From Methanothermobacter tenebrarum (lineage in GTDB: Archaea > Methanobacteriota > Methanobacteria > Methanobacteriales > DSM-23052), in contig NZ_AP025698.1 in the NCBI RefSeq assembly GCF_023167465.1, positions 744,001 to 808,000 of the forward strand: 64,000 nucleotides of DNA, written 5' to 3'. Positions 59,901 through 64,000 of this stretch are shown here, in pieces. The notes under the pieces are model-generated. The model was not told where the DNA came from. It saw only the letters and a list, made by a program, of their open reading frames with translations, and searched no databases. A program made the translations under genes and the position numbers. Positions within the stretch are counted from its first letter, which is position 1. Each line of letters opens with the position of its first letter.

Positions 59901-60470
59901 ATTAATACACCAATATTAGTATGATGGAACTTATATTAACTTGTAATGTTAACAGGAAGATGATTCATAAGAGATCTAGATCTGCACAAAAAAATAGAGA
60001 GAATGCGCCTACTTCTAATCTTGTACAATTTAGAAATCCCATAAACCCGATGCCACTGTCTTGGGCCAACATTGTAAGATTAACGATCCATAGGGTGGAT
60101 GGTCTCCTCCATAATCTGTGGATATTAGCAAGTTTTCGCAGTGACCATCATTTATGAGATCTTCCCTCTATCGTAAAAACTATCGCAATAGGATAGTTGC
60201 TGAATTTATCCACGGGAACTCATGGGTTATAGTACACCTCCAATGCCCTCGGAGCATCATTCGGTTCCCTGGCGGGTGGACTTGACTCATGGGTTATAGT
60301 ACACCTCCAATGCTAGGTGAATGTGCATTATCATTCGGATTCTCTGAGGAGACCCATACTATAATACGGTCTGGTTTTTCTAGGAATGGTCTGCTCAGAT
60401 TCTTTAGTTCTGCGCACCCCTTTAATTTTATTTGGGTTTGTACTGCAATAATTTTTTCATTACCAAAATG
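59901..60470 (-). other. Intergenic region with a duplicated 29-bp repeat
   Basis: No intact gene. On the minus strand short protein-like pieces occur (EKPDRIIVWVSSENPND; ISTDYGGDHPPYG; MLAQDSGIGFMGFLNCTRL) in different frames, perhaps a decayed hydrolase, but no start or family can be fixed. The direct repeat is listed separately. Confidence 0.35.
60218..60313 (+). repeat. Two-copy 29-bp direct repeat
   Basis: The 29-nt sequence from ACTCATGGGTTATAG to CTCCAATGC stands at 60218-60246 and again, unchanged, at 60285-60313. The 38 nt between and the bases after the second copy share ATCATTCGG, so this is probably a diverged tandem duplication of about 67 bp. Confidence 0.85.
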
Positions 60471-60497
60471 TTTTTTTTTTTTTTTTTTTTTTTTTTT
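60471..60497 (+). repeat. 27-base T homopolymer
   Basis: An unbroken run of T after AATG and before GGAGGGG, by far the longest homopolymer of the window. It lies downstream of the minus-strand gene at 60531, where it appears as A27. Confidence 0.9.
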
Positions 60498-60530
60498 GGA
60501 GGGGATTGGTATGCTCCTGTTAAAATCCTC

Positions 60531-61067
60531 TCATTCTTCGATTTCATATTTGAATTCCCAGAATGGTTTTCCAGTGATTTGACCCTTTGAGAGGTGTTCC
60601 ATTTCATGGGATACCCCATAGGCTCCGGATCCTTCAAACTTGACGGGTTCTTTTATCTTTTTAAGTTTTATCTTAAGGTCTAGGGGGTCTAGGCTGGCTT
60701 TTATAATATGATCGGCTTCTATCACAACCTTATATGGTCTTTTAACAAGTGCTCTTTCACCCTTCTCTCCACATTTTTCCAGCCTGTATACTGTCCCCTC
60801 TTCCTTGAGTATTCTTGGATTCAAGAAGAGGTATACTATTTCTATGGTGCGGCCAACCTTTTTATTCTCATCATATTTTGTGATTTTCTCCTTCACTGTC
60901 ATGAACTTTTCAGAATTTTTCACAAAACTCCAATCCCCACCAAAACGTATGGAAAAAAGGAGGGGGATGAAAGCGTCAGGGGGGATTCCCAGCCTCTTTA
61001 TAATCTTTTTTTCCTTTAGGGTGAACTTTAAAAGTTTTTTAAGTTGATGGTATTCCAAGTATATCAT
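60531..61067 (-). CDS. Peptide-deformylase-like metalloprotein (divergent)
   Basis: 178 residues. The order of motifs follows peptide deformylase: LNPRIL (82-87), a Cys in EKCGEKG (Cys99, place of EGCLS), KRPYKVVIEA (109-118) and SHEMEHLSKG with HExEH (His154, Glu155, His158) in place of HExDH. The N-terminal GxGLAAPQ motif is not recognisable. Cys plus two His would be a complete metal site. Archaea do not use formyl-Met, so the substrate would differ. It lies 13 nt after cpgS. Confidence 0.55.
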   Translation of the reverse strand: MIYLEYHQLKKLLKFTLKEKKIIKRLGIPPDAFIPLLFSIRFGGDWSFVKNSEKFMTVKEKITKYDENKKVGRTIEIVYLFLNPRILKEEGTVYRLEKCGEKGERALVKRPYKVVIEADHIIKASLDPLDLKIKLKKIKEPVKFEGSGAYGVSHEMEHLSKGQITGKPFWEFKYEIEE

Positions 61068-61080
61068 CCCATGGAAGAGA

Positions 61081-62469
61081 CTATGGGGTGAGTTTAGTGT
61101 AGAAGTCGTCTATAGCCGCGTCAACAACTTCTATTATAGCCTTGTCGAGATCTTCGGGGGATTCATCCACTACAATAGGTATATTATCAGAGTATACCAC
61201 GTCTAAGCCAGCGTCTAACGCTTCCTTTGTCGCGACGTCTACCGCCGCTGCCTTCAACTCTGTTAACATGACCTCGGCCTCATCTATATACTTTTCTATG
61301 TCCTTTTGGAGTAGTGGCCTGTTTGAAAGGTGGTTTGTCGTGCCGACTATATTGCAGTTGTATTTGTCCTCGATGTATGTTACAAGTGTATCCATTACGG
61401 ATCTTGGGGCTGTTGTGGCGAATAATACACTCTTATCCTCTATATCCTGGAGTGGTTTGGGCCTGAATATTGTTGGTATCACCTTTGCATCAGGGTTTAT
61501 CTCATTTATGAACTTCTCTATATCCTCTATTTTCTTTTTTGTGGCCATTGGCTCTTCGCACATGGTTAAAACGATCAGATCTGCTAGTTTGATCCTGAAT
61601 GGTCCGAAGAATTTTGTGATGTTTATCATGGGCTGATTCGCGCCTACTATGACAATATGCCTGTCTGTTTTTACTGGTGGTATGGCCGCCCCACTCCCTT
61701 CCATGATAACGAAGTCCGCGTCCACTTCATTCGCGATTTCAGCGCCACGTTTAGCATTTGTTATGAAAACGTCACCCACCATACCCCCACCGCATCTCCT
61801 GCATCCTATGGTTAATATCCTGCTCATGAGCGCGTCCTCCCAATGGTCTGAGGCAGCGTGCACTCCCTTGTATGCCTGTTCTATCAGATACTCTGGTGTT
61901 ATGCTTATTTTATCGCCGCGGACTATCTCTGGTTCCTCCGGGCCTCCGCGGCCCATGGCAACAACACATGGGTTATAATCTTTTTCATGGATTAAACGGG
62001 CAGCGTATGCGGATACTGCTGTTTTACCTATCCTTTTGCCTGTTCCGAGTATTTTAATTGATGGTTTTTCGAGGACCTCATATTCTGTCAGTGGCTGGAA
62101 CTCAAAATCTGGGCCTCTGTAAATCGCACCCTCTTCCAATACTATGCTTGCTATGTTAAACCTTTTGGAGTAATCTAATACTGGTTCGTCACTTAAATCC
62201 ATAACAACATCCGCATCATATTTCCTTATAATCTTTCTTATGAGATTATAGGGGATTTTATGCGGATCCTCACCAAAGTAGACCGGTTTTTCCATGATCT
62301 TAGCATATTCCTCTGGGGAGGATGTTTTAAGCTTCTCGGTACCCCCTATGAATACAAGAGCCCTAACATCTACATGTTCGATACAATCAAGGGTTTCAAT
62401 TGCAGACTTTGTAACGGGGAGATAATGTTCACCGTCAACAAGACAAATAATATTCTCCATAGCTTTCAT
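61081..62469 (-). CDS. cpgS: Cyclic 2,3-diphosphoglycerate synthetase
   Basis: 462 residues. LVDGEHYLPV at the start, GTGKRIGKTAVSAYAARL as P-loop (about 146-163), AMGRGGPEEPEIV, GCRRCGGGMVGDVF and VIMEGSGAAIPP. It closes 2,3-diphosphoglycerate to the cyclic form, a thermoprotectant and phosphate store of Methanothermobacter and Methanothermus, and so supports the thermophile call. ATG 62469 follows AAGGTGTC; ATG 62460 is an alternative. Confidence 0.92.
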   Translation of the reverse strand: MKAMENIICLVDGEHYLPVTKSAIETLDCIEHVDVRALVFIGGTEKLKTSSPEEYAKIMEKPVYFGEDPHKIPYNLIRKIIRKYDADVVMDLSDEPVLDYSKRFNIASIVLEEGAIYRGPDFEFQPLTEYEVLEKPSIKILGTGKRIGKTAVSAYAARLIHEKDYNPCVVAMGRGGPEEPEIVRGDKISITPEYLIEQAYKGVHAASDHWEDALMSRILTIGCRRCGGGMVGDVFITNAKRGAEIANEVDADFVIMEGSGAAIPPVKTDRHIVIVGANQPMINITKFFGPFRIKLADLIVLTMCEEPMATKKKIEDIEKFINEINPDAKVIPTIFRPKPLQDIEDKSVLFATTAPRSVMDTLVTYIEDKYNCNIVGTTNHLSNRPLLQKDIEKYIDEAEVMLTELKAAAVDVATKEALDAGLDVVYSDNIPIVVDESPEDLDKAIIEVVDAAIDDFYTKLTP

Positions 62470-62665
62470 TCTTCGACACCTTCTGCTGGTTTTTAAGTAG
62501 ATTGTTAATATTAAATATTTAATAATTTCTGAATCACGACTTTACATTAAAATGGGGGAAGGAAATTTATTTTTTATTTGAGTTAAAAGAAAATTATGAC
62601 TTCCATTTTGTGGGATAACTCTGATCCTTCTAGTCAAGCGCCACCACAGAACGCCGAGGGTTGGC

Positions 62666-62974
62666 CTATTTTACTTCTATGTTAGCCTCCATCTTTGCAA
62701 GTTCCTTTTTTGATCTTTTAGCGAGCTCTGATAGGCCATTCACGATGTTTGGTGGGAGTGTGTCATTTCCCTGTTTTGCGAGTATTTCTGAAATGGCTGT
62801 TGAAAGTACAAAAATAGCATATTTATGTTCCGCCTTTGTCCGGTGGATGTGATGGGGGCTTATGTTAAGTGAAAAATACTTCTCACACTCTTTTTCTATG
62901 TCATAACCATTTTCAAGATATTTTAGGATATATACCAGAAATTGATGTAGTTGTATCACCTCATCCTTATACAT
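62666..62974 (-). CDS. UPF0058 family protein
   Basis: 102 residues, MYKDEVIQLHQFLVYILKYLE then YFSLNISPHHIHRTKAEHKYA, the UPF0058 signature; all-helical and of unknown function, widespread in Euryarchaeota. ATG 62974 is used because the TATA box at 63019-63027 predicts a transcript start near 63000, which is after the earlier in-frame ATG at 63013. Confidence 0.82.
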   Translation of the reverse strand: MYKDEVIQLHQFLVYILKYLENGYDIEKECEKYFSLNISPHHIHRTKAEHKYAIFVLSTAISEILAKQGNDTLPPNIVNGLSELAKRSKKELAKMEANIEVK

Positions 62975-63018
62975 GGGTACCAGCCTCGACTCCCTCCATA
63001 TCAGAGTAGTCATGAAGA

Positions 63019-63027
63019 TTATATAAA
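63019..63027 (-). promoter_or_regulatory. TATA box of the UPF0058 gene
   Basis: Minus-strand GTTTATATAAT, about 50 bp before ATG 62974. Confidence 0.5.
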
Positions 63028-63039
63028 CCTAATGTTAGG

Positions 63040-64000
63040 GAATCAAAAATAACCCACTGGTACACCAAAAACATACTATTAGGCCCCTCTATGAATTTTC
63101 TTTAATGTACCCTAGCTTATATATAATCTTCCTCTTTTATATACCTTGTGTAACTGGGAAAAATTATAATTCAATTTGAATTTAACCCCACATCATCAAA
63201 AAAAAAGTTCCCAGAAGATCCTCAACACAACCCCCCCACAAGACCAGAGAAACCAAACACACACCTTAAAACTCCACCCCCCAACTACCCACCAAGATTC
63301 CATGTCCAAAAAACTTACCACCCCCATACAATAACATAAGCCTGAGGCGACAATGAATAGGCCTATGTGAAGTGCCCCTTCCCAGAGGATATCAATGATG
63401 AACACATCTACTAAATATCACCAGTAACAGATGGGTGAAAGATCATGAAAAAAACTCGCGGGTAGCACCATTGTTCGTTTTCATTGTAAAATTATAGATA
63501 GCCCAACGTAGGCTAAATACAAAATTTCACCCCCGCAATTTTAATAATAGCATTCACAATTGGAGTATGGTTTCCTCCCAGCTTCCCCACCCAAAACCAG
63601 CCACACATTCCCCCCACAACATTTACAATAGGAATGTTCCTTACAAGACTGAAGATTCTTACTAGCCCCCACACACTTGTAAATGCTATCGCATTCCTCT
63701 CAAAACACAAACGTCAAGATGGAAAGCACAAATAATGTTACACATGAAAAGATACTCAATTCTAAGCGGTCTCATTTCACCCGTGTGGTTTTCCGCAAGT
63801 CCACCATCCCCACGCCCAAGTTGAAGTAACAGCCATTTGAAATCTACAAAAACACTACCACCTAGGATAATAAACCCACCTATGGTATCCCATGATCAGC
63901 CCCCCACAGGTTGACCTCCCAACCCACCATAGGAGCCTGTAACATAACAGATAGTCTCCCCCGCCAAGGATAATCTCCTAGGAAATGGTTAAGATCGACC
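63040..64000 (+). other. About 1 kb without a recognised gene
   Basis: C-rich on the plus strand. On the minus strand 63196-63405 and 63513-63710 hold frames of 69 and 65 codons with hydrophobic segments (GLFIVASGLCYCMGVVSF; VNVVGGMCGWFWVGKLGG) but no ribosome site, and each is rich in Trp and Gly from the C-runs. They may be remains of a membrane protein gene. No RNA or repeat seen. Confidence 0.4.

Noticed and set aside
60218..60313. A two-repeat CRISPR array (29-bp repeats, 38-bp spacer).
   Set aside because: Only two copies, no leader or cas genes, no stem in the repeat, and similarity continues outside the repeat, which fits duplication better.
60428..60637. Minus-strand frame with a poly-lysine run from A27.
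   Set aside because: Produced by the homopolymer, overlaps the deformylase-like gene in another frame, and lacks a ribosome site.
63196..63710. Two small membrane-protein genes on the minus strand near the window end.
   Set aside because: No starts with ribosome sites, unusual Trp/Gly content caused by C-runs on the opposite strand, and no recognised family.

Overview
The window reads as a chromosome segment of a thermophilic hydrogenotrophic methanogen of the order Methanobacteriales, most like Methanothermobacter. The evidence is the archaeal gene set (thermosome, archaeosine transglycosylase TgtA, NAC, SRP19), the methanogen-specific enzymes (F420H2 oxidase FprA twice, threo-isocitrate dehydrogenase AksF of coenzyme B synthesis, cyclic 2,3-diphosphoglycerate synthetase, a connectase homologue), TATA-box promoters and GGTGAT/GGAGG ribosome binding sites with frequent TTG starts. 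From memory the gene order (argJ-argB-aksF, TPR-HEAT-mdh-pdxT-glutamate synthase, acs-thermosome-fprA-cpgS) follows M. thermautotrophicus.

Layout. 1-5.8 kb: a surface-glycan operon (membrane glycosyltransferase, two SDR epimerases, a dolichyl-phosphate-sugar-synthase-like GT2, a GT4). 5.8-7.7 kb, minus strand: connectase, a frameshifted metallo-beta-lactamase-fold protein and an overlapping tRNA-Thr(CGT). 7.8-18.3 kb: an oxygen-defence island with a YyaL/DUF255 protein, a P-type ATPase that has lost its catalytic residues, rubrerythrin, superoxide reductase, two rubredoxins, FprA, ferritin, peroxiredoxin and Fe-superoxide dismutase. 18.4-28 kb: arylacetate-CoA ligase and ACT protein, glmS, purC-purS-purQ, cobA-hemD, SRP19, a RecJ-like nuclease and a winged-helix regulator. 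28.2-32.5 kb: an AT-rich accessory stretch with three glycan genes, a decayed glycosyltransferase and two IS605-derived elements. 32.5-39.3 kb: MnmC-like methyltransferase, tgtA, nac, a phosphoesterase, an NYN-domain protein and a tandem nucleotide-cyclase-like membrane protein. 39.4-51.5 kb: argJ, argB, aksF, a dead tnpB element, TPR and HEAT proteins, malate dehydrogenase, a frameshifted pdxT and a four-gene archaeal glutamate synthase. 51.6-63 kb: an MFS transporter, a frameshifted CDGSH protein, acetate transporter and acetyl-CoA synthetase, thermosome, a second fprA, a peptide-deformylase-like protein and cpgS. The last 1 kb has no recognisable gene.

The strongest unexpected signal is a family of IS200/IS605 (TnpB-type) derivatives. 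There are four compact 244-282 bp copies and one 0.9 kb copy with a ruined tnpB. All share a left-end hairpin preceded by TTTAAC or TTTAAT and a right end that resembles the 3' part of a TnpB guide RNA (omegaRNA). One copy forms the leader of the rubredoxin-FprA-ferritin-peroxiredoxin operon. Two others have added the same peptide tail to unrelated proteins. Other points to check are the residue-depleted P-type ATPase, a circularly permuted FrhB-like subunit in the glutamate synthase operon, a peptide-deformylase-like protein in an archaeon, the tandem cyclase-like protein and several homopolymer frameshifts.
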